A DNA stretch of 64,000 nt from Capitulum mitella (Eukaryota > Arthropoda > Thecostraca > Pollicipedomorpha > Pollicipedidae). A program made the position numbers and the translations under genes. This document shows, piece by piece, positions 45,305 through 56,472 of this stretch. The notes beneath the pieces were generated by a model, which saw only the letters and a list, made by a program, of their open reading frames with translations, ran no database searches and had not been told where the DNA came from. Position 1 is the first letter of the stretch. Every line of letters begins with the position of its first letter. Where the stretch lies: NCBI GenBank assembly GCA_030062745.1, contig CP099849.1, forward strand, positions 4,138,586 through 4,202,585, given 5' to 3'.

Positions 45305-47832
45305 CTCGCGCAGTGGAAAGGGGTTTCGCGCTAACGCGCAGTGGAAAGAGAGTCACAAAAGTGCCCCCTCCGATCTCAGAAACGGAAAGAGCTAGAAACA
45401 TGAAATTTTATGGACAGGTGGGGCTATAACGACTTATCATGTGTGCGATTTTAATGACCCTACTCAATATCTTCAAGGCCAAATGAGGCCCAAAAATTCA
45501 ACTTAGGACACATTTTCGGCACGTACAGGCCATTCATTACAACTTTTCGAACGAAACGGGAAAAAGTGTTTGTTTGAGCGCTAAAACGTGGAACGCGACA
45601 ACTTTCAGTCATCTGACGTCTTGACTGAGGATTCCGGGCCGAGGTCACGTCAGGTTATTGGCCTATGGCGTCATTTTTTTCATCTTTTGCAGATCAGATT
45701 TCGAGCAACACGGGATGGCTTGAGTGTAAATGAAGGCGCTGCATGCATTTCTTCGCGCATTTTCAGCGAAGGTAGCCAACATTTGGTACATCTGATCACT
45801 TCCAGCGTTTATATGTATGTATGTATGCACATGTATATATGTATATACATATGAGTATCAATGTGCCAAACGTGTTTTTAGCAGGGTCTTTCAATGCATA
45901 TTCCACGCAAATCGACATATTGCAAAGCAAATCTGGACCAGGTCACAAAATAGTTGCCTTTGATCTTTCATGACCTTGACCTGAAATGACCCTGGTAAAT
46001 ATAAGCGTATATATGTATGCACACGTGTTTTTATCTCGGTCTTTTAATGCATATTTGATACAAATCGGCAAGTCGCAAAGCAAATCTGGGCCAGGTCGCA
46101 AGATATTTGGCTTTGATCTTTGATGACCTTGACCCTCACTGGCCCTGGTATATGTAAGTGTATCAGTGTGTGCACACTTGTTTTTATTAACCCTATTCCC
46201 GGCAGGGGGGGCTGAATCCGCCCCCTCAGGTTTTTTGCTTGCCAATTCCAGGCTTTTTAACGCAGCTTCACGACACCTGGTGACTTTTCCTAGCTATTCT
46301 TTCTACGTGCCGTGACAAAATTTCAAAATTCTATTTTGCTCAGGGGTGGAGCCAGGCAACGTTTTTGGGAGGCACCTCATGCCATTTTTGGCCATGTTGA
46401 GGGTAAAAGGAAGATGTCTGCCAAAAATAGAGTTTTAAAGACCAAACTTAAAACTTTATATGAATGTATAGCTAAAGTAGTTGGAAAACAAGCAGATGTA
46501 ATTTTGTTTTATCTGAGGTTATTTTACAAGGTCAGGTCAAGGTCAAAAGTTCAAAATTTGTTTTTTTGCAATAATTTCGGCGCCGTTTTTTTCAAATAAC
46601 AAACCCGGAATATACGTGACGTAGAAGGATGCCTTCTACTTGTGTACCAAGTTTCAGCTTGATATCAGGTCGGGTCACGGAGCTATGACCTAAAATGTTA
46701 GTGCGCGTACCCTACATCGCAATAGCCATAAAATGAATTTTTTGAAATAGAGTGAATTCAAATGATTGAAAACGTTTACAGATAATATCAAATGCACACA
46801 AGATCATTCCAAGTGACCCCAAGGTCACTGGAGGTCATTTAAGGTCAAAGGTCACAAGTTGATCTGAGAAACGTGGGACCATGACAGTTTCCCCTTTTTC
46901 ATGTCCCTGGCACCGCCTATGCTAACATTATACAAACAATGTAATGCGATTTGTACTTCTTTAGTATAACATGATTAGTAGAAGCCAAAAAAGGGTGTTT
47001 GCCTCTTTTGTTCATTCAGCTGTTGGAAAACTAATCCTCCCATTTTTGAAACCCTGTGAACGCCCATGATTTTCTCAAAATTTCAGATTTGCGGACCCAT
47101 GGTAAAAGCCCTATTCATAAGCTCTCGATTCATGTCAGTTTCATTGAAATCGGTCCATAAACAACGGAGTTATAAGAAGCCCAAAAGTACCCTCCATTTT
47201 GACATTTTTGCCCCCCCTATATCCACAAATTTCAAAATTTTGAAAATTTATTTTATAAAAATGTAGCCCACGTCACGGCAGATCTGTTGCCGTTTGTTGC
47301 GATGAAATCGGACATGTAGTTCTCGAGATCTCGAAGGGGGTGCCGAATCCGCCCCCCTGCCGGGAATCGACCATACCGTCTAGCCCCCCGGGAATAGGGT
47401 TAAGGTCTCTGAATGCACATTTCATGCAAATTGACATGTTGCGAAGCAAATCTGGACCGGGCCACAAACTAGTTAATCTTGACCTTTGATGACCTTGACC
47501 CTTATTGGCCCTGGCTTTGGTCTTGGTACATCCGTCACTTATGCGCGAATAACGTCGCCTTTGTCCAAGCGGTGATCTAAGGTAGAATGCTAGTCCTTTC
47601 TCAAGGTTTCTATTTGTCAGCGACAACCGTCATTTTCGTTATGTTTGCTTGACTTCAAATGCTTGAAACCTTGGAAAATTTCTGGCTGATTTTCGATTTT
47701 TCTGTGTCAATCGACGAGTTATTTAAATGCCATAAATGTCACAAAGTAGCAGCAACTAGCTCCGATCCATTCTCGAGATTTTCAAGAAGAACAGGTGGGG
47801 ACAGTAAAAAAGGCCCGCTTCCAGTGCGCTTG
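45305..47832 (+). mobile_element. C-family TTAA element with nested P3 (copy C4)
   Basis: TTAA at 45301-45304 and 47833-47836. The left end CTCGCGCAGTGGAAAGGGG and right end CGCTTCCAGTGCGCTTG are inverted repeats, the best-preserved ends of the family. Without P3 it is about 1.3 kb. The core has AGGTCA words and three 'CACGTGTTTTTAT'-type blocks near 45870, 46020 and 46170. No transposase. Confidence 0.88.
46191..47399 (+). mobile_element. P-family TTAA element, 1,209 bp, nested in C4 (copy P3)
   Basis: TTAA at 46187-46190 and 47400-47403. Ends CCCTATTCCCGG. Removing it restores GTTTTTATTAAGGTCTCTGAATG, split here only by the element, which matches uninterrupted C copies (TTTTTATTAGGGTCTTTGAA near 26315). 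AGGTCAAAGGTCA lies at 46842-46854. It has somewhat more substitutions relative to P1 and P2 than those two have to each other by eye. Confidence 0.93.
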
Positions 47833-47836
47833 TTAA

Positions 47837-48642
47837 GGGGAACATTACACCTTCACATTTGCTTAAGACTGAAATGGCGAAGATCTAGCCTGTGTTCTAA
47901 GAAACCAGTCTGCAACGTACAACGTGTCTCAAAATTCTACACTTACGGAGATGAAGAGCAATTTTTCGCGTTTTTTCTTCTGTCCTATTGGATCCTTGTC
48001 CTGTGTACGTTTATAAGGTAAAATCATGAGACGGCGCAGATCAGTTAACGCTTGCGTTCATGGGCAGAATGCGCCTATCTTCAGACCAAACAAGCATGCA
48101 TATTTATGAAACGTTGACTAAGGTAGAAGATTCCCTAAATAATCCACGAATTGCTGGGGGAAGGGTGTTACAAGCCTGAATGCTATCTCCATCGCATCGC
48201 GCCGGCACCAAAATGCTCATGAAATTTTCGGTACCTTTTGGTACGTTGATAGGGTGCTCAAGTGAAATTTCAGCCGCCAGATGTCTCTGCGTGTCAGAGA
48301 CTCAAAATGCTATGGATACAAAAGGTAGTTTATTGTATATTTATCCGAATTTTGTCTTCGTTCTCAGTTATTAATGTCATGACTTATGATTTCACACTCT
48401 TGCCTGTCTGCGCAAAACACACGTTTATTATACATGCGTTTAGGCCTTGATTCCATCTGCCAGGCAGATGCACGGCGAATGTCGAAAAGATTATGACCGG
48501 GGGGACAAATCATTTCCTAATCATTCTAAAACCAACAAGTATCTCCATAGGTCTAAAACCATCGTGATACAGCCACATTGTAATATCAAAAGAAGATGAT
48601 AGTGAACAACTAATGCTGAAGAGACTAAAAATACGTTTCCGG
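47837..48642. other. No recognisable gene
   Basis: A 120-codon frame at 47659-48021 starts within C4 and is not a gene. Nothing else is recognised. Confidence 0.4.
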
Positions 48643-48646
48643 TTAA

Positions 48647-49846
48647 CCCGTCCCCGACTGGGGAGGCAGCTGACTGCCCCCCCCCTGAGGTTTTTCTGGG
48701 ATTGCGAGAGAACCAACAAACACAGAATCACGAAACTTTGCGCATCTTTTGCTCCATCCATTTTACATCTCGTGTCAAAATTTTGACCTCAGGTCAGGTT
48801 CGGTGCCTGACCTAAGTCAGGTCAATCGGACCTATGTCCAAAAAAGTTTAACTCCCTGTCACTTTTTCCCAAAACAAGATATCTCAATAATACATTCAGG
48901 GACTAGTGATCGTGATAGATGCAACAACTCTGCTATATCAGATTTTTCGGAGTTTACCGGGTCATTGAACTAAGGATAAGCCCATTTTTAAGACACGTCG
49001 CCGCTTTTTTTGGTAAATTGACGAAATATTTTATAATATTTTTAGTGTGGAGTGAAGCAGACATCTAGTTACCGTCATTGGGCAAGGTATCAATGACTTC
49101 CAGCCATTGACCTGAGGTCAGGTCACGAATAACGGTAGCGGGCCAAAATGTACCACCGTCATGAGAATCAACGATGAATTACTCAGAATGGGTAGAAAAG
49201 AGCAGAACTAGCTTGCACAAACGTAAGAAATACCAGGAATCTCAAAAAATTTGAAAAAGTAGCATATTTTGGACATAAACAGGATCTCGCGAATAAAGCT
49301 TCCCCAGTTGTGTAGATTGGTAACTATTGAATGTTTCCAAAGTTTAAGCATGAAAAACCATCACAAGAACCACTAAGATCAATAAAACTGACATAGATCG
49401 TCTTTTTTCCCGAAAACAAAGGAATGCTAAAATCAGTTCTCGTCAATTTGGTACCTCATACGGCAGCGGCGCACACCGACAGCTGGCGGGAGAATTGCCT
49501 TGTCTTTAATTCAACGTTCCGGCGTATATATTGAGCAAATCTGGGGAAATTAGACGTGTATCGGCATCCGCGGACTTTTACTCGTGCGCTGGTGTCTTTA
49601 CCTATGTATGCGTTATTAGTCACAGCCCTTGAGTATCAGGCCATTTCTCGGTCTCATGCAGTCGGCTATGAGAAAACAGATATAGGGTGTAAATTGCTTA
49701 CGTATTATCTAAAACCAAAAATGAGACCAGTTTCGAGTTCTACTCGTCACAAGCTTTCCAACGGTATGCTTATGTTTATCGTGCGACCAACCGTTCGTGA
49801 ATTAGAGGGGGGGGCGGCCAACTGCCCCCCTCCAGTCGCCCATGTT
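48647..49846 (+). mobile_element. E-family TTAA element, about 1,200 bp
   Basis: TTAA at 48643-48646, then CCCGTCCCCGACTGGGGAGGC. The right end read inward is AACATGGGCGACTGGAGGGGGG, bordered by a decayed TTAA (TGAA, 49847-49850). Hairpins are GGGGAGGCAGCTGACTGCCCC near 48659 and GGGGCGGCCAACTGCCCC near 49811. The layout after the hairpin (TGAGGTTTTT, then a G/A-rich word) resembles P. AGGTCAGGT words lie near 48790 and 49115. Non-coding. Confidence 0.75.
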
Positions 49847-49917
49847 TGAAACGGACTGACGGTCGTGCGCGAGTTAAAAAAAGGAAAATCCATTCTAATG
49901 CATTTGCAGTACTTTAA

Positions 49918-50520
49918 CTCGACACCGCCTGAGGGATGTCAAATATGGCAAGCCCCTCGGTTTTTCGTGAATAACTTCTGAACCATAAGAGCTAGCCCAA
50001 CCAAAACTTTCAGTGCTTGTTCACCAATCAATGGTACATGTTTTGACATCAGAACCATTCCCCAGCTTGGTCAGGTCATGGATATATGACGTCATACGTG
50101 AACCCTTGCATCTATGTTTCCGCCTCTTCGGGCGGTGACGTGAACATTCTTTGTTTTTTTATGTTATTGGTGATTATAATGCATAGGTTATTTGGATTTA
50201 CATACGACGCGGTCCCCAAAAGGATACACAACCATGGTGCGTCAACATCATAGGTCATCCTATGTCACATGCATGATGACAATTGGACACATTTGCATAG
50301 TGGGTGATAGAAGTGGCTGCCGCTGACCTTCCCCACCATTCAAACCATACAAATAAATGTATATGCGCCTTTCAGCAAGGTTTACAGTGTACGAGAGGTC
50401 ATGTCAGGTCACATCATAGGCTGATTCTCAAAGAAAATGAAATACAGCCGTGTGGAAAATCGTTTAGTAGGAGCAGAAAGCAGTTATTGTTCTTAGAAAA
50501 AGAAAATATATTACAAGACC
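49918..50520 (+). mobile_element. F-family element, right half missing (copy F2)
   Basis: TTAA at 49914-49917, then CTCGACACCGCCTGAGGGATG. It aligns with the minus strand of F1 to about 50520 and then diverges. TGACGTCA lies at 50087-50094. It follows element E by about 70 bp. Confidence 0.7.
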
Positions 50521-51723
50521 ACTGCGCCTAGATCTGTGAGCAATTTGATGATGCAGGATAAGAGAGATGTTGCTTAATGGAAACACGTCTAGGAAGCATA
50601 TAGTCATGCAACCATGACGCGTTTAGATGATGAAACGTGCATTGTGGTATGTAGCGTGAGAGCTTTGCGTTGTGCATGTGACCATCTGACCAAAGACTGA
50701 GTGTCTTTTGTTTTCGAGTACATTATGGTTCGTCGTAATGCTATATTAACATATCTCGGCGGAAGCCTGAAAAGTGACGTCGTAAAGGCAACGATGTTTT
50801 ACATTTCTCGCCGCTGTTATGCTTATTAATGTTTATCGACGTCGTAGCCGGATTTTATTTTCCTAACTTTGGTGTCGTTATAACACATTGCAAAACGAGC
50901 TGACAGCTGAAGACTTTGTCGTGCAGAGGTTACCTGGCGGCACTTGGCTAGGTTTGATGATGTCTGAGGCGTTTTATGCGCCTCTTGAAGCTTAAAGAAA
51001 ACTAACATGTAATTAACCTCTTAATACCGCATGACGTAAATTAAATTATGCCACCGCCTTCCCCATATGGATGTATATTGACATCCTATGCGTGTCTGTT
51101 GGAGTATGTCGACTGTAGGATGTCTGTAATTTCCGATATGGAAAGCGAGAAATGGCGCCCCCAAAACCGGTCTTATCTTCAACGCGACCTGTGACTTACA
51201 GTGTAAGCTCGAGGCCCCAGTAGATAAGATCTGGCGTCATGTCATCGAGGGCAATCGATTGACATTGAGTCAGCCGGATCGGTCCAGTGGCCGAGGAGTT
51301 ATTCAACGTGTCATTGAGTTATTCAGTGTGGATCCATTCAGTCCGTCAACTCCAATATTCTGAGGAAAAGGACAGAGTCCGAAGAACATAACGGTAAATA
51401 ATCACCGATCATCGCTTGTCATTGCTCAACGTAGGCGTGGCGTAAATCTTGGAGCTCGTTTTTCCGTGCTGATAAATGTGGCTGGCACCAGCTAATAAAT
51501 GCGAAATGTCCAGAGACGGATTGGTCTCTAATATCTTTGTCGGTATGTGAAACGGACCATCTCTTGCGGCTTTGCAAGCCTCTCACAAAAGCTGTTGCAT
51601 TTGGCTGGCCATTTACATACATCTAATGCATTTGAGCTCTGTTAAATCAGGCATAATCCTATGTGGCCAGATAAGGTACATATCACGCTGATATGTCGAT
51701 ATACACGGTTGTCGCTTGGACCG
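50521..51723. other. No recognisable gene
   Basis: It may hold the eroded right half of F2; CCACCGCCTTCC near 51050 recalls the F end, but the match is too short. No gene is supported. Confidence 0.35.
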
Positions 51724-51727
51724 CTAA

Positions 51728-52805
51728 CCCACCGTTGACGGGGGGGGGGGTCGTTTAACGTCCACAGGCGCATTTCACTGCGTTCTGAAACTTTCAGTAC
51801 TTTTTCTAACACCAGTTCTGCACATACTGACAGTTTTTTTGGAGATGGGGTCATCTTAGGTTACCTCTTAATGACGTCATAACAACGTCCATGTTCTATG
51901 ATTTGACGTTCAGGTTTACTTGACCGCCGTATTGTCGGAGTCTTTACCATATATGGTGGCTGTGGCTTTGCCCTGAACACCAGCATGACCTGAGCGTTCA
52001 ATATAAAGCTGCTGTGACCTAATGCTAGGTCACCCTAGGCCAAATATGTATTTTTCATTTCAGGAATCCCGTGAGAATATATGCTAGAAAAGGAATTGAA
52101 GAAACGTTTTTGCATACGGTTAGATAGATTATGGATTTTGATTGCAAGAAACTGCATGTAGAACTCTCACAGCACTTTCTTGCCACATTGCAATATTTCT
52201 TTCGTAGTTTGTCCTTTGGTGGTCTTATGCAGATTTCAGCTTAGCAAGTTGGGCGCCGAGTGACCCTCTAGTCGGTGCGTCCCTAAGCTCCAATAACCAA
52301 CCAACCAATCAGCTTAGCAAGTAAACTGGTGGCGTCTGTTTGATGTTATGGACGACCGGTGTGGAGATATCGGCCTTTGCGATGATGTGCAACATTCCGT
52401 GGGGATGTGCAACGTGCACAAATCGACCTGGAGGGCCATCCAGAGATGTCAGATGTAGGTCACTAGCATGCTTGAGTATGAAACTACAGAATGTTGCAAT
52501 GTTGCATAATCATGATAACTGAGGCCATTGTAAGCATTTTTTCGTGCTCAAGGTTCTTTGAAAGCGTCATTTTTAGAGTATCCGTGTCAAATGGGCCAGG
52601 AAACATGTATCGCGTGACACGTTACAACGGAGGTCGAATTTGACCTTACCTGTGACCTTGACCTTGCATGACGTTAGGTCAGTTACGACTGACACAGCAA
52701 AGAAAGTTTCGGCGCTTTCGATAGCCGTTTGAATCAGCCGAATCGGACGATTGGTTCTCCAGATAGACGGGGGAGGGGGTTAAACGGCCCCCCGTCAATG
52801 GGAGG
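51728..52805. mobile_element. D-family TTAA-type element, 1,078 bp
   Basis: Inverted ends: CCCACCGTTGACGGGGGG...CGTTTAAC at the left and, read inward, CCTCCCATTGACGGGGGGCCGTTTAAC at the right. The bordering tetranucleotides (CTAA and, read inward, GCCA) look like decayed TTAA, so the class is less certain. Interior AGGTCA words occur (for example 52640-52680) with TGACGTCA at 51872-51879. Non-coding. Confidence 0.65.
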
Positions 52806-53685
52806 TGGCGAAATACCCTAATCATTGCTGGGGCAAAACCCTCTTGATGACGTCGTGGAAAGGCCAAAGACGCAATCACAGATGGATCTGATTTGAATTT
52901 GGTGTACCTACAAACACCTTTAGTCTTCATCTCGTACTCTTTCTCAGACGGCATAACAAAGAACAGCTGCCTTCTGTCATTTATTCTCGTCATCAAGATG
53001 TAAGATGAGATAGTATTAGTTTTATTTTGGTCACAAATTCATAGTTTCTCTGTTTTTAGCCCTGAACATAGCCTTTTTTGTTTCCCAAGACATCAGACGT
53101 ACAAAACAACTGAATGGAAGCTTTTCACACATAACTAAATGACATGTCAAACCTACCTTGTATGACAGTAAGATTCGGCAGGCGTGACAACACACAGAAG
53201 TCTTGCACAAATGTCTCTCCACAACTATGGTAACATTCATCGATCTCTTCAAAGAGAATGTTTCAGCTTAACAATTTTTCCCGAAACGTTCCTGAAACAA
53301 AGAAACGTAGGTGGGGACTTTCATTGCAACGAAACCATTGATTACGAGACGAGCAAGGGTGATTTTTATAACCTCAAGGTAGCGTTCCGAGCTCGGCTAC
53401 AAAAGCTGTGATTGCCGCTGTAATCTGCATTCGTAACAAGCAACATCTTCTGGAAGCAACATTCAACAGCGTTTTGTTGATGCATGTAGCTTGTAGCAAG
53501 CTTATAGGAGGGAACAGAAGAAATGGGCTGCGCATTGCCAGTGCAATTTGTCCAAAGTTTGAACTATAACGGCTCGCAGGCACTGCAAATGAGATCGTCA
53601 AATAGCGTTGCATGACGAAATTGAGTTTACCAATCATGCATCCAGAAACGCGGCTCGACGGACGACCTGATTATGCAAAACACGA
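52806..53685. other. No recognisable gene
   Basis: AT-rich; short frames only. Nothing is recognised. Confidence 0.4.
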
Positions 53686-53689
53686 TCGC

Positions 53690-55080
53690 TTTACATAAAA
53701 CGGGATAAACCCGAGCGCAATCAAGAGAAATTCGCCCGACAGCCGCGCGGGACAGGGTCGGGGCCACAGATTAATGGCTGCGGACTGAGAGGAGCGGTCG
53801 GATTGCCGCGACTTTCCGCCGGGAGCTCGGCGCCCCGGCACATCGGCACGGAGCACCGAGCCGGCGCCAGCCGCCGCTTCCCGCCGTCGGCGCCGACGCC
53901 GCCGACGACCGGTCTCGAGGCCGTTTTACAGAGTGGTAAAGGGCGTTCGATGGGCGCCGAGCGGGCGCCGGGCCCCCGGGGCACTCTGCCAGCCAGACGC
54001 CGGGCCGGGACGTGGCTGGCCTCGAGATCAGCTCATGGCGGGCGGCCACCGGATTGCCGCCGCCCTGCCTCGCGCGTCGAACTCGACGGGGCAGCGGAAC
54101 GCCGCGCGCCGGCCGGCCGCTCCGTCGCCGCCGACGAGCTGACGGGGGCCGGACGAGGTGGGCGCGCTCTTGCGCCGCCCGCCGGCGCCGGCCGTCTAAT
54201 TGCGTTGGTCGGCGGCGACCTTTTGCGGGGCTCGGTCAAACAGGGCGACGCCTCATAGCGACGTATTCGGTTTCCTGGCCTGTTTGCCGGCGCTGTTTGT
54301 AGACCAAACAGCGCCGGATCTTATTCTGAATATTGAACGGGAAGCCCGCCGGACCGCAGGCTCCTGGCCGCCTCTCTGGCCCCCTGTCTGTCCGCTGTCT
54401 GCCCGCTGTCCGCTCGCTGTCCGGCGCGCAGTCCGCCCGTTGTCCGGTGCGCTGTCCTACCCGCTGTCCTGCCTATGTCCTCCCACTGTTCGGCCGCTAT
54501 CCATCTCGCTGTCCGGTCCTGCACGGCCGACTGTCCGACCGATGTGAGGCTCACTGTTCGGCCGGCTGTCCGACCGATGTCCAGCGCGTTGTCCATCCCG
54601 TTGTCTGTATCGCAGCCAGGATCGCTGTCCGACTCAGCGCCCCGTATGCTGTCCGGGGCCCGATGTTCTCCCTCCTATCCGGCCGGCTGTCCGGCGTCTG
54701 TCCGGCCTGCCGCCCGACCTCTCTCCAACCGCGGCGCAGTGAGCGTCCGGCGGCCGTTCAGCGCTCCCGTGGGCGGGCCGGAAGCCAGTCGGGTCCGCCG
54801 GCCGCCCGGCCGTCAGACGGCTGCCACCTCGCCACCATCTGAGGCTCTGCCGGCCGCGTGTCCGGCCGCGGGCCCGCTGAATGACTGTCCGCCCGCAGGT
54901 CCATTTATCTCAGAGCTGGTCTGACCGCTCGCCCACCATACGCGCTGGCTGGCCATCAGTTAGACTGTTCGGCCGCGTGTGCGGCGCTGCGGCTCTCGCC
55001 CGGGCACCAGTTCACGGGTGTTGGGCTGTTTCGCCTTGCGACGAGGTTGGTCTCGGCCCTCGTCACCGGTCGCTGTCAGT
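53690..55080. other. GC/CpG-dense island 9 (largest, about 1.4 kb)
   Basis: The longest CpG-dense block. It begins after ATGCAAAACACGATCG at about 53673 and ends sharply before 55090. Open frames of up to 169 codons occur in several overlapping frames on both strands with low-complexity Arg/Pro/Ser content. The second half is the CTGTCCG tandem array. An AT-rich, TAAT-rich stretch follows immediately. Confidence 0.6.
54370..54980 (+). repeat. Degenerate CGCTGTCCG tandem array
   Basis: CTGTCCG, CTGTCTG, CTGTTCGGC and TTGTCCG recur every 10 to 20 bases, densely between 54380 and 54680 and more sparsely to 54980. The predicted Cys/Pro/Ser-rich peptides are by-products of the repeat. Confidence 0.75.
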
Positions 55081-55094
55081 GTGGTGCTTAAATT

Positions 55095-55185
55095 GATGAT
55101 ATTGCATTTATTGAATCTGTAATTGGCCTCTCTAATCAATCTCCAATTAAACTGTCAATGTTTTGCGTCGGTTTGTTGATCACAT
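55095..55185. promoter_or_regulatory. Cluster of homeodomain-like TAAT motifs
   Basis: Within 90 bp next to island 9: TTGATGATATTGCATTTATT, TAATTGG, TAATCAATC and CAATTAAAC. Such clusters occur in developmental enhancers, but AT-rich DNA yields them by chance as well. Confidence 0.25.
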
Positions 55186-55584
55186 TCGCTTTACATATGT
55201 TCTGCTTCATAGTTTTTCTTACAGTTAAATAAAATATGGACGCTTCTTCGGATTGTCTGTCATCGTTGGTATGAATGAAGGACAGAGGAAAGTTGCCACC
55301 GCTCTTGTTTTCTTATATTTTCCACAAATGTTATTTGAATGGTTACACCAAGAGTGGTGAAGTTTCGTCATCTCCGGCTGTGTGCCCTGCGAATCACTCA
55401 CAAATTTTACTGTCAAAAGCAGCTAAAGACCATAAATGCTTTTTTCAATAAAACCGCAATTTTGTAAGGAGTTTTCCCATGAAATAAGCAAACGCACATC
55501 AGGGTTCAGGTATCCTAGATGAGGTCAGTTAAGTTCTAACTAGGCCAAGGTTTGACGCTGCAGCCGATAAAAGTGAAGCTTCAA

Positions 55585-55649
<65 letters not shown>

Positions 55650-56472
55650 CTATATCACGGACTTATCTGATTTAACCGCTGATCGGCCTTCTAAAAGTTA
55701 ATGTCTCCGGGGTCACAGTTACTTTCGCAGTTGTTCGACGTTCTGAACAACCTGGGGACAAAATAAGCAGAATGAACATCAGTACGAAGATTTACAAGTC
55801 TTTGCATATTTCGTCTTCGAAACCGTGCTTATCGGGAAACACAGCCTTTTTTCGGAATACAATGATTGGCATAACATTGAACACAATGGCTGGCACACAA
55901 CACTTGGCCCCTGGTTTCCTCGCCTGATCTGTCATGACTAGTTAAGTGTAAAAGATAAATGTCTTACCAGGTGTTTATGGCGATTACAACGTGCGCCTCT
56001 CATGAACTGCTGTGCTGCCTCGCCCAATGTATAAACTACGTTTGCCTAAGCACACATTAGTATGCTCCTTTTCGCTGTTCAGACGATTCTTCTGTGATGG
56101 GCCTACTGACCTTAAAACGCAATATTACCAGTCCATGCGGACGTTGAATGAACTTTTCCTCGCACTCTTTGCGCCGTAATATGAACTCTGCGACGTTGAT
56201 CTTTGGTCTGAATCATTTCCAGAACTTTTCGTATTCTGGACTACCTCTCCGTCACACCGGTTTTTTTAGACATTTAGGGACGGAAAAGTTAAAGTATGAT
56301 GGCATAAGTCTGGCATAATTTCATTCAAAACTTCCGTCGGTTGTGATACGTAAGCAAACTATCGTCAAGGCGAAGCTTCCACTGGTTTAATGTCTAGAGG
56401 AAGCAGCTTACGAGAGCTTGTCCAGACAGAGTCATGGAACGAGCAAAAGGGGCGACTGGACAGTCCTAGAGA
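55186..56472. other. No recognisable gene; contains a (TA)n tract
   Basis: About 65 bp of TA alternation lies at 55584-55648. Nothing else is recognised. Confidence 0.45.

Noticed and set aside
53803-54924. Frames of up to 169 codons in island 9
   Set aside because: Generated by the CTGTCCG tandem array and GC composition; all frames overlap each other.
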